This document shows, piece by piece, positions 8,149 to 16,900 of a stretch of 46,110 nt of DNA. The DNA lies in IMG/VR virus record IMGVR_UViG_3300031885_000033, positions 1 to 46,110 of that record; one strand, given 5' to 3'. Position 1 is the stretch's first letter; each line of letters opens with the position of its first letter. Source of the stretch: a virus. Position numbers and translations under genes: made by a program. Below the pieces are notes generated by a model. The model was not told the DNA's origin. It saw only the letters and a program-made list of their open reading frames with translations, and searched no databases.

Positions 8149-10124
8149 TGCTGCTCGTCGATCTCAGTCGCGACGGCGGAACGGGGGCCAGAAGCATGCG
8201 CTTTTACCAAGACACGCGAGGTTTCGATTCGTTGTATTTCGACCCGCAGGCGGCTTCTCTGTATGGCGGCGTCGACGGCGCGCTCTACGTGCTCGAAGGC
8301 GGCGAGAGCGACGCCGGCACGGCCATCGTCTTGACCTGGATTTCACGCTTCCAGGATCAGGGGCACCCGGACAACCAAAAGACCTACCAGGATCTAGTCG
8401 TCGAGCACAACACCGGCGGCAGCCTGCTCAGCGTGAAGGCGCTACTCGACAACGGGACGACCACGCTCACGCTGGGCACGATCCAGAGCGCCAGCCGCGC
8501 GGTGAGTACGTTCCGGGTGAGCGCCACCCAGGATGATCCGGATGGAACCAAAGCGAAGAATCTCGCCGTGATGATTCAGGGAAACAAGGCCGAGAATCCG
8601 GAGTTGTGCCAACTGTACGCCGTGGTCTTGCACTACTACGTCGAGCCGCGCTGGTCGCTGACTTGGGACTCCGATGAACTGGACCTTGGAACGCAGGCGG
8701 TGAAGGGCCTGCGCGCGATCGAACTCGACATCAACAACCCGGGCGAAGTGTTGGTTCTGGTCTACACGGACATGCCGGGCAACGCCATGGCGCTGCGAGG
8801 CGCGCCGCATGTGGTGCCAGCTTCGACCACCCGGCGCAAGTACCAGGTACCGCTGGGCCGGCCGTACAAGGAGGGCCGGCTGGTCCGCGTGATCGTCAAG
8901 AGCACCGACGGCGCGACTGAGTTCCAGCTCTACGGCGCGCGCATCGAGGCGCAGCCTTTCGGGGAGTATGTCGAGGGCTACGAATCGACCGCCGGGCGCG
9001 AGTGGGACTCCGGCACCATCGACCTCGGCTCGCCGCACGTCAAGGAGATCCGCGAGGTCATGCTGGATGTCGACACCGACGGCGCGCTGACTTTCGATTT
9101 CCACACCGAGCTGCCTGGCCTGGCCATGCAATCCCGGGTGACCAAGTCGGTGAACACCGAACTGACCACTACCGGGCGCCGGCCCTTCACTCTGCCGTTG
9201 CTCGCCGACGGCCAGCCCTACGAGGGCCGTCTGCTCCAAATGTTTCTGCGCGGCTCGGCGGCCTGGCGCCTCTACGGCTGCTGGCTGTTCGCGCGCGTGA
9301 TCGGCTACTACGTGGAGGCGTACCAGGCGCAGGGCGGCCACGTGTGGGATTCGACCGTGCTCGATCTCGGCTCGCCGCTGGTTAAGCGCATCTTGACGTT
9401 CTACTGCGAGGCGCACGCCGATTCTCCGTTGGTGGTGCGCATATACACATCCAACGCCAACGGCGAAATGGAACTGCGACAGACCGAGACGCTCCCCGGT
9501 TCGAGCGGCCGGCGGCCGTACACTGTGCCGCTCGCGACCGTATATGGACGCCTGGCCCGGGTGATGATCAGTTCGACCGGAGCCTTCCGGTTGTTCGTGG
9601 CGAGGCTGAACGTCAAACCCATCGGCGTGTATCTCAACGCCGGCAGTTCCGAGATCTTCCCGGTCGAGACCGAGCAGGACCTCGCGAGTGAGCGCGTCAA
9701 GCAGTTTAAGGAGATTGAACTGCTCTACAACTCGGCCGGCGGGGGCACCCTCAAGTTCTACACCGACCCGCTCGGCACGCTCACACTCAAGGGCGACTTC
9801 GCGCTGACCACAACCTCGGGCACCGAGACGGCCAAGCTCGGCCTGCCGATCCACGCCAAGGGCCGGCTGATCCGTTGCGACTTCCGCCCGGGCGCCGGCG
9901 ACCTCCAGGTGTTCGCCTGCCGGGTGTGGACGCGGGTGGTAGGGGAAGCCGGCCAGGTCAATTGGCAGTGGGTGAATCTTCCGATTCCGGCCACGCCCGA
10001 CAACTACGGCTGGGTGGATCTGTATGTCGCTCCGACGCCGCCGGCCTACGAGTGGATCCCCGTCTGGGTGGCGCCGACTCAGACGGCCAAGTGGGACTGG
10101 ATGGACCTGCCGGTGCAGCCATGA
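8148..10124 (+). CDS. Large multi-domain beta-sandwich tail protein
   Basis: 658 aa from ATG 8148 (TGATG overlap); the frame is open further upstream only as a shadow of the previous gene. After residue 160 the protein is built of about four modules of roughly 120 residues. Each carries a 'W(D)S..LDLG(S/T)' strand, an acidic 'E.DI/DVDT' strand and a 'GRRPFTLPL...GRL' strand. The modules look like a string of jelly-roll or Ig-like sandwiches, as in tail fibre shafts or baseplate proteins. The end is Trp/Pro-rich ('WVNLPIPATPDNYGWVDL'). No catalytic motif is seen. Confidence 0.6.
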   Translation: MLLVDLSRDGGTGARSMRFYQDTRGFDSLYFDPQAASLYGGVDGALYVLEGGESDAGTAIVLTWISRFQDQGHPDNQKTYQDLVVEHNTGGSLLSVKALLDNGTTTLTLGTIQSASRAVSTFRVSATQDDPDGTKAKNLAVMIQGNKAENPELCQLYAVVLHYYVEPRWSLTWDSDELDLGTQAVKGLRAIELDINNPGEVLVLVYTDMPGNAMALRGAPHVVPASTTRRKYQVPLGRPYKEGRLVRVIVKSTDGATEFQLYGARIEAQPFGEYVEGYESTAGREWDSGTIDLGSPHVKEIREVMLDVDTDGALTFDFHTELPGLAMQSRVTKSVNTELTTTGRRPFTLPLLADGQPYEGRLLQMFLRGSAAWRLYGCWLFARVIGYYVEAYQAQGGHVWDSTVLDLGSPLVKRILTFYCEAHADSPLVVRIYTSNANGEMELRQTETLPGSSGRRPYTVPLATVYGRLARVMISSTGAFRLFVARLNVKPIGVYLNAGSSEIFPVETEQDLASERVKQFKEIELLYNSAGGGTLKFYTDPLGTLTLKGDFALTTTSGTETAKLGLPIHAKGRLIRCDFRPGAGDLQVFACRVWTRVVGEAGQVNWQWVNLPIPATPDNYGWVDLYVAPTPPAYEWIPVWVAPTQTAKWDWMDLPVQP

Positions 10125-10834
10125 GCTTCAACTTCACCCAGACCGTCGAAGGATCGAGCGCCAACACCGGTCGCGCGGTGCTGCGACTGGGCAAAGGCGC
10201 GCCTGATACCAGCCTGGTGCTGCCGCTCGGAACGGATTTGAGTACACCCGAGGGCCTGCGCACCATCAACGAGCGGTTCGATCAGATCGAGCGGGCGCTG
10301 CGCCACGTGGAAGACATTGAAATTTCACTGGCGTGCAAGTTCGGGTACGGCGAACTGGCGGCGCTCATCGCATCCGCGCAGCCAGTCACTGGGGCCAAAG
10401 TGGTCCTCGACAAGGTGGGAACCTGGCTGCTGCTGGCCACCTTCGATTTCACCTCCGCCGTGGCGGCCGAGGGTTTCGTGGTGATCGATCCCGAGACCGA
10501 CGGCGGCGCCAAACGCCAGGACGCCTACTGCCGCGCGGCCGGGACCATCACCACTACGGCCTGGTGCCTGTTCACGGCCACCGCAATCCCACGGCTGGCA
10601 CAGATGTACGCCAAGGGCGGCGGAGCGCTCAACGCGGCGGGCACGTCGATCGCGGCGGTGTGGATCGGCAGATGGAGCCCGGGCGGCAAGCGCTTCGGCC
10701 GGCAGATCGAGAGCCAGTATACCGGAGCCACCGACATGAACGGCGACCCGCTGAGTGATCACGGGGAGGAGGCGCGCTGGCCGTCGAGCGACCATCCGGA
10801 CCAGATTTCCCATGGGGTGGAGTTGACGCTGTGA
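10121..10834 (+). CDS. Appendage protein with C1q/jelly-roll-like C-terminal domain
   Basis: 237 aa from ATG 10121 (ATGA overlap). Residues about 40-70 ('LRTINERFDQIERALRHVED') are predicted helical and could trimerise. The following segment ('TWLLLATFDFTSA', 'TTTAWCLFTATAIPRLAQM', 'SIAAVWIGRW') has the strand order and the hydrophobic/Gly pattern of C1q/TNF-like sandwiches used at the tips of phage fibres. This suggests a trimeric fibre or tip protein. The family call is by appearance only. Confidence 0.5.
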   Translation: MSFNFTQTVEGSSANTGRAVLRLGKGAPDTSLVLPLGTDLSTPEGLRTINERFDQIERALRHVEDIEISLACKFGYGELAALIASAQPVTGAKVVLDKVGTWLLLATFDFTSAVAAEGFVVIDPETDGGAKRQDAYCRAAGTITTTAWCLFTATAIPRLAQMYAKGGGALNAAGTSIAAVWIGRWSPGGKRFGRQIESQYTGATDMNGDPLSDHGEEARWPSSDHPDQISHGVELTL

Positions 10835-10845
10835 AAAGGAGAAAC

Positions 10846-11232
10846 ATGATGCGTTTTCTGATGCTTACTGCGGCTCTTGTGGGCCTGGCGGCAGGGCAGA
10901 GCCTGCCGACTTTGCCGGCGATTAACACAGTCGCGGCTGGGGGAACCACTTGTACTATCGCGGTCACCGACGCCCAGATGAGCGTGGCCGCTGAGTGCAT
11001 CGACGACACAGGCAACATACTGTACCGTTCCTCGCAGTCCGCCTCGCTGAAGGGTGGTTTACTGGGAACCGGTCCCGTTCTGTGCTTGTACTGGACCGAT
11101 GGCGCGCCCGCTCCGACGGTGCGGCTTCAGTGTTCCACGGATGACGACACAGGCAGCGGGCCTCGCCTAGTCCTCGATGGGAAATTAGCGCCGGTCCAGA
11201 AGCGACGCCAATGGTGGATTTTCTGGCGATAG
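10846..11232 (+). CDS. Small protein with a signal peptide
   Basis: 128 aa from ATG 10846, which has SD AGGAGA at a normal distance; a GTG at 10831 in frame lacks one. Residues 1-18 ('MMRFLMLTAALVGLAAGQ') look like a Sec signal peptide with cleavage after the Ala-Gly region. The mature part has four Cys (TCTIAV, AECID, LCLYW, LQCST), which could make disulphides. The C-terminus is basic and Trp-rich ('RRQWWIFWR'). An exported protein in the middle of a tail operon is unusual. It could be a lysis, envelope-interaction or superinfection protein; nothing here decides. Confidence 0.6.
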   Translation: MMRFLMLTAALVGLAAGQSLPTLPAINTVAAGGTTCTIAVTDAQMSVAAECIDDTGNILYRSSQSASLKGGLLGTGPVLCLYWTDGAPAPTVRLQCSTDDDTGSGPRLVLDGKLAPVQKRRQWWIFWR

Positions 11233-11266
11233 GGCGGCGATGCCCCGCCCGGCTGCCGGAGAAGGC

Positions 11267-11857
11267 ATGAACTGCGCCGCGACGCCCAAACCGGCGACTA
11301 CAGCGGTAGGGGCCGATGGTGTGCTCCGCCTCGAGCGGCCCTTCCCGGAGTACGCGCTCCCGCGCGTCTGGACGTGGATTGAGGATTTCCGCCACCGGGT
11401 GGCCGACGATTTCTCGCCGAAGACCTTGGCAGAATTCATGCGTCACTGGGCAGAGCGGAAACCATTCCGCAAGACCTGGGGAGTGTGGCGCGGCGAGGAA
11501 TTGGGCGGCTTGGTGGTCTACGAAGCCTGGCAGCCCGGAGTCGGCACGAGCCATGCACTGTTCAAGCGCAGATTCTGGGGCCGGTCTACCACCCGTCAGG
11601 CGCTCGAGCTGGTCTACAGCGAGGTGTTCGACTCCGGCGTCAGGAAAATCGTCAGCTTCCCGTTTCGCGGCAACAACGCCATCATCGCCCTGGCGAAAAG
11701 CCTGGGAGCGATAACCGAGGGCGTCATGAAGGCCCAGACGCTGCGCGACAGAAAGCCGGTCGACGTGATCGTTCTGTCGCTGTTTAAGGAGGATTTTCTG
11801 CGATGTCGTGGCTCACAGCAGGTCTCACAGCCGGCAGCGCCTTGGCGGGCGGCTTAG
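11267..11857 (+). CDS. GNAT-like acetyltransferase-fold protein of the virion operon
   Basis: 196 aa from ATG 11267, which follows GGAGAAGG; an in-frame ATG at 11240 lacks an SD. The C-terminal half has the GNAT look: a strand 'GVRKIVSFPF', then 'NNAIIALAKSLGAITEGV', the family's 'N..ai.la..lGF...G' motif that lines acetyl-CoA. GNAT-like proteins of this size occur next to internal virion genes in several podoviruses. The substrate is unknown and an active site cannot be confirmed. It overlaps the next gene by 55 nt. Confidence 0.55.
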   Translation: MNCAATPKPATTAVGADGVLRLERPFPEYALPRVWTWIEDFRHRVADDFSPKTLAEFMRHWAERKPFRKTWGVWRGEELGGLVVYEAWQPGVGTSHALFKRRFWGRSTTRQALELVYSEVFDSGVRKIVSFPFRGNNAIIALAKSLGAITEGVMKAQTLRDRKPVDVIVLSLFKEDFLRCRGSQQVSQPAAPWRAA

Positions 11858-12756
11858 CCAATCGCAAGTCCACCTCGACCACTATGCCCACGCTGGACCC
11901 GGCGTATCTCGGGCTTCGGGGCGATCTGATCAAGCGCATCACCGACCTCATGGGGGACCCGGCGAAGGGCACCGAAGCGCTGCGGCTGGGTCTGATGGAG
12001 GGCGTCAACCGGCGCTATCAGACCATGCCGGGCAAACTCACCACCCAACTGGCGAAGCGCGGTTTTGCCAAGAGCGGACAGCTCGGGCAGGGATTCAAGG
12101 GCCTGGAACTGGCGCGCAGCGGCGAAATCGGCGATATCGACACGAAAATCGCGGACCTGATCCTGGGGCGCGAGACGCAGAGTTACGACCTCGCCAGCCG
12201 TCTGCTCGCCAGTGGCCGCGGGCAGACCACCACGCAATCGGGCAATGTTTTCGGCGGCGCGATCGGCGGAGGGCTGGAAACACTGAGCACCCTCACGACA
12301 CTCGAAAAACTCCTCGCGGGCGGTGGGAGAGCCGCCGGCGCCGGCGCCGGAATTTCGAGCCTGCCTTTATCTGCTGGTGGCACGGCCGCGTTGAATCCCG
12401 CGCTACATGCTGGAACCGAAGGGCTGCTGGCTGGCGGTGGCGCGGAAGCAGGGGCGGCTGGCGGTGGCGGCATCCTCGGAGGTCTCGCAGCGGCAAGCCC
12501 GTACATCAATGCGGGAGCCGCCATCGTCGGCGCGGCGATACCGATTAGCGGACTCGTGAAGTGGATTGGCGGCAAGAAGGTGACCCACGCTGAGGACCTC
12601 ACGGTAGGGGCCGCAGGTCCGAGACCCGACACCTATTGGGCTCTGAATGGGAAGGTCCAGGGCTCGGACATTCCAGCGTGGCAGTACGTGACGGCGCAGG
12701 AATTCTTCGACTTCTATGGACGCTGGCCGCCAGGCTACAGCCGGCTGACCCCGTAG
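11803..12756 (+). CDS. Internal virion protein candidate, Gly/Ala-rich
   Basis: 317 aa from ATG 11803, preceded by AAGGAGG. The first 130 residues are helical and polar. Residues about 160-250 are very rich in Gly and Ala with hydrophobic patches ('GGGGILGGLAAASPYI', 'AAIVGAAIPISG'), typical of proteins that insert in membranes during DNA ejection. The end is Trp/Tyr-rich ('QEFFDFYGRWPPGYSRL'). Placed first in a three-gene block ending in the 2062-aa protein, it resembles the triplet of ejection proteins in short-tailed phages. The role is inferred from context. Confidence 0.55.
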   Translation: MSWLTAGLTAGSALAGGLANRKSTSTTMPTLDPAYLGLRGDLIKRITDLMGDPAKGTEALRLGLMEGVNRRYQTMPGKLTTQLAKRGFAKSGQLGQGFKGLELARSGEIGDIDTKIADLILGRETQSYDLASRLLASGRGQTTTQSGNVFGGAIGGGLETLSTLTTLEKLLAGGGRAAGAGAGISSLPLSAGGTAALNPALHAGTEGLLAGGGAEAGAAGGGGILGGLAAASPYINAGAAIVGAAIPISGLVKWIGGKKVTHAEDLTVGAAGPRPDTYWALNGKVQGSDIPAWQYVTAQEFFDFYGRWPPGYSRLTP

Positions 12757-12765
12757 GTAATTCCC

Positions 12766-13905
12766 ATGCTCAACACCTACAACCCGGTGCTCTCCGGCAT
12801 CATGACCGCTTACGGTTTGGCGGATCGCATCCGCGGCGCGGCGCGCGACGAGCAGCGCATGCAGTTGGAGCGGGAGCGCGACGAGCAGCGTATGCAGTTG
12901 GAGCGGGAGCGCGAGAAGCGGCTGATGGGGGAATCCGCGCAGTTGGCGGAGCAACGCGAGCGCCAGGCCACGCTGGAGGACCTCAAGATGCGGCTGGGCC
13001 TGGCTACCAGTCCGGAGTTGTCTGAGGTCGGAGCGGGCGCCACCAGGACTGTCGATGCGGCGATCATGGATCCGGCATTGCAGCGGGCCTATGGTGCGCC
13101 GTCGGTTTCCATGGGCGTGCCGACCGAGGGGGCAATCGAATACGGCGGCCGGCGCTACGCCGTGCGCGGGCCCGAGGAACTACTTAACCGGCAACTGCGC
13201 GAGAAAGGGATACTTTCCAGCGCCGAGAATATCGCAGCGGGCGAACGCGCGCGGAAGGTGTTCGAGGCGACGGCCATGCCAGTACCCGCCGAACTTGCCC
13301 GAAGGGCGGGGATCCCGCCTGGAACGCTGGTCTCTCCGACCGAGATCGCCGATATTCTGCGGACTGTGGCAGCGGGCGAGAAGGAGCCCGCCGCGATCAA
13401 CTGGCAACCTCAGATGACGGACCAGGGGCTCGTGCAGGTCAACCCGCAGACCGGCGAAGTGCGTCGGCCGACGCTGGCGGGCACGACACTGACGCGCAAA
13501 CCCCGGGCGGCCACCGGAGAACTGACCGCCTATCAGCGGTCGCAACAGGCACGGCAAGGACGTCAGGATACCGAGACACAAGAACATGCCAAGCGCGCCG
13601 AACTCCGAAGATTGGAGATCGAGGAAAGCCAACTACAAGGCAACGTGCTCGCTCTCCGGGTGGCAAAAGAGACCGGCAAGGATGTCGAAGGCAATAAGTT
13701 AAACAAGGCTCTGGCCGCGGCTCAATTGGCAGCCAAAGAGAATCGCCTGAAACAGATCCGCAAGCGCAAGGTCGAACTCGGTTTCAGCACGCCGGAGGAG
13801 GCGGGACTGGCAACCGGAGGCGGCGGCGCTAAGGCGGCAGCCAGACCTCCGGCGGCGCCGAAGCCTACGGCTGAATCTTTTCTGGCCAAGTATGGGATTC
13901 AGTAA
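12766..13905 (+). CDS. Internal virion protein candidate with coiled coil
   Basis: 379 aa, ATG 12766. Residues about 25-75 form a highly charged coiled coil built on a perfect-frame 33-nt tandem duplication ('DEQRMQLERER' twice). A second long helical stretch spans about 255-335. The C-terminus is an Ala/Pro linker ending 'ESFLAKYGIQ'. It is followed directly by the giant ejection protein gene (stop 13905, ATG 13906). A rod-like internal head protein is the likely role. Confidence 0.55.
   Translation: MLNTYNPVLSGIMTAYGLADRIRGAARDEQRMQLERERDEQRMQLEREREKRLMGESAQLAEQRERQATLEDLKMRLGLATSPELSEVGAGATRTVDAAIMDPALQRAYGAPSVSMGVPTEGAIEYGGRRYAVRGPEELLNRQLREKGILSSAENIAAGERARKVFEATAMPVPAELARRAGIPPGTLVSPTEIADILRTVAAGEKEPAAINWQPQMTDQGLVQVNPQTGEVRRPTLAGTTLTRKPRAATGELTAYQRSQQARQGRQDTETQEHAKRAELRRLEIEESQLQGNVLALRVAKETGKDVEGNKLNKALAAAQLAAKENRLKQIRKRKVELGFSTPEEAGLATGGGGAKAAARPPAAPKPTAESFLAKYGIQ
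12847..12912 (+). repeat. 33-nt tandem duplication inside the coiled-coil gene
   Basis: Two adjacent 33-nt units (12847-12879 and 12880-12912) differ at a single base (cgc/cgt) and encode the same 11 residues. The duplication lengthens the coiled coil by about three heptad-like turns and looks recent. Confidence 0.9.
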
Positions 13906-16900
13906 ATGCCCGACCTCCGAACCGTGGCGAGTGATCCCGAGTTCTACCAGCTCACGCCGCAGGAGCGCAAAGAGGTTGCCGGCAAACTCGACCCTGAATT
14001 CCTGACGCTCACCCCGCTGGACCAAAGCCGGGTACTCACCAAGTTCGAGCAGGCCGTCAAACAGGGCCAATTCACTCGACCGGCCGCGGCCGCTACGGCG
14101 CCGGCGCCTGGCGGCGCCTCGGAATTCGGCAAGGGACTGGCCTCGGGTAAACAAACCTTCGGGTCCAGCCTTCAATTCCTCGGCGCGCTTACCGGGATCG
14201 ACACCCTGCGCGAGTGGGGTGAAGCTCTACGCACGGGCACTCCCGAGGATCGGGCGGCACTCACACCGCGGGTTTCTTCCATCGGCGACATTCGATCGCC
14301 CGGACAGGCGCTCGACTGGGTCGGCTACAACCTGGGCAACTTGATTCCCAGCATGGGGGCCTCGGTCGCGGGCGGCATCGCCGGCGGCGCTGGAGGCGCG
14401 GCGCTGGCTGGACCTGCGGGCGGCGTGGTGGGCGGAATCGCCGGAGCCGGCGGCATCAGCTATCTGCTCAACGCCGGCGAGGTGTACGCGAACCTCATCG
14501 ATGAGAATGTGCCCGAGGAAAAGGCGCGGCTGGCGGCCGGAGCGGCGGGTCTGCCTATGGCGCTGCTCGATGTGATTGTCCCGGTCAAGGTCGCCGGCAA
14601 AATTCTCTGGCAGCCGGTGAAGAAGGCGGCGGGTAAGCAACTCGCCAAGACCCTCGGCAAGGAAATACTGAAGAGCGTCGGTGAAGAGGCTGGCACGGAA
14701 GCGGTCCAGGAAGTCATCGGCGCCGGAACGGAAGCGGCCGTCGGGCCGAAACAATTCTGGACCCCCGAGACGGCCAGCCGGGTCCTGAATTCGCTTGCCG
14801 CCGGAGGCCTCGGCGGCCTGGCGTTCGGCGGAGCGGGCGAGGTGGGCGGTCGCGTGCGCGAGCGCTTGAGGCCCGCTGGCCCGCCCGCCGCCCCCGCTGC
14901 CGCTGCGCCAAATGCCCCACCGGCGCCCCGCCAGGCGCCCGCCGCGCTTGCTATCACCCAGGCGCAGAACGCCGCGCTCTGGGCCCGCAAGGCGGAACTG
15001 GGCCTGGCCGATGAACCCTTTCGGGCCATCGTCCAGAAGGTGAGCGGCCAGGACTTGACCAAAGGCCTGACTGGTCCTCAAGCCACTCAGGTTCTGGACG
15101 AACTCGGCAAAGTGCAGCCGCCCGCTGCAAAACCGGCAGCGGCCGGCAGCCAGTGGCTCGACCGGGCGAGCGACTTCGCGCGGTCCAGGGATCGGGTCAA
15201 CATCACCGCGCTCGAGAAGCACTTCGGAATCCCCCGGCCTCAGGCGCGGCAGCTCCACGGTCAACTCGTACACTCCGGAGTCATCGACAATCTGGGAAGG
15301 GTCGTCCAGGCCCAGCAGAAGCTGGTTCTGCCGGAAGCTCCGCCAGAAGGCCCAGCCCCGGCGCAACCAGCGCCGCCACCAGGCGCAGTCGCCCCGGGTG
15401 AGGCCCTGGCACCTCGGGAGGCGGGTGCGGCTCCGCCACCCACAGCGCAACCCGCGCAGCCGACACTCTACGACCGGGCGGAGGTCCTCGCGCGGAAGCA
15501 CGGCAAGTTGACCAAGGTCGGGATCAAGAACGCTTTCGGCGTGAGCCAGAAGCAGGCGGACCTCCTCATGAGTCAGCTCATCGAGAAAGAGGTCCTGAAC
15601 CCCATCGGTAAGGTAATGCCGAAGGCCGCGCTCGCTCCGAAGCAGGTCCCGCAGGTTCTGCAGGTGACTCCGGCGATGCCCCCGGCAGGGACTCCGTCTC
15701 CGGTGACTCCGGCGCCGCCCGGCGCTCCGCTGGCTCATCTACCAGCGCCGCCGTCGGCGCCTGAAGCCGCGATCGATCTCACGCCCGACGACCTGCCGCC
15801 CGAGCGGGTCGGCTCGACCGAAGAGGTTAGCACCCCGGAGGGGACCAAAATACAGGCGCAGTGGCGCATCGTGGACTTGGCCAAGGATAAAATCGTCCTG
15901 TCCCACAACTACCTGGGCGACGAGAATCCGGAGTACCCGCAGCAGTATCAGAATCGCGACCGCAGCCGCATCGCCAGCGCCGACCAGATCCGAGCGATCG
16001 CGGCCAACCCCAACGCCAAGCAGCTCAGCCGGAACTATCTCACCAGCGAGGGCGCGCCGATCTACGCCAACCTGGGCGGCAGGCGCGTAATGATTACCGG
16101 CAATGGGCGGTCGCTGGCAATCGACCTGGCCTACAAACAGGGCACCGCGGAAGGTTACCGCGCTGGACTGCCCGAGGAAATCCGCGGCGTCGGCCTCGAC
16201 CCGAAAGCCATCGAAGGCATGGAACGGCCCGCGCTCATGCGGGTGCTGGTCGGCAAGACCGACCTCGGGCGCGTGGCCCGCGAATCGAACGCGCCCACCG
16301 TGGCCGAACGCAGCCCGACCGAATTGGCCCGCGGTGACGCCCGCCGGCTGACGGGCGCCCTGCTCGAAAGTTTCAAACCGGGCGAAGACGGCCGGATCGT
16401 CACCACCGAGAACTGGCCCTTCATCCAGATGTTTTTCAAGGAGTTGCTCAGCCAGGGCGAGCGTGGCAAGTACACCCTGCCTAACGGCGGCATCAACCAG
16501 CTCGGCATCGCCCGCATCCGCAACGCGGTCTTCGCCAGGGCTTACGGACAGTCCGCGGCGCTCGAGACCGTGGCCGAAGATCCCGACGACAATGTGCGTA
16601 ACGTGACGGCCGCAATGTTGCGCGCGGCGCCGGCCTACGCCGGGTTAGGCGAGGCGATCGCCAAAGGCACGCGGCACGATCTCAATATCGCTCCCGAGAT
16701 CGCCCGGGCCGCGGGCAAACTCTCGCAGTTGCGCGCGCAGGGCACGACCATCGAGGACTACCTCAACCAAGAGGAACTGTTCGCGCCGGAGTTGTCGCCG
16801 CTCCAGCGCGAACTGCTGCGCGTGCTGGGGACATACTCCCGCAGCGCGGCCCGCATGGGCGAGATTCTGACCAACTACACCGATACGGTCGAAGCGCTCG

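Noticed and set aside
8442-9854. 470-aa minus-strand open frame
   Set aside because: It lies fully under the 658-aa plus-strand gene, which has the natural composition and repeat structure; it is a high-GC shadow.
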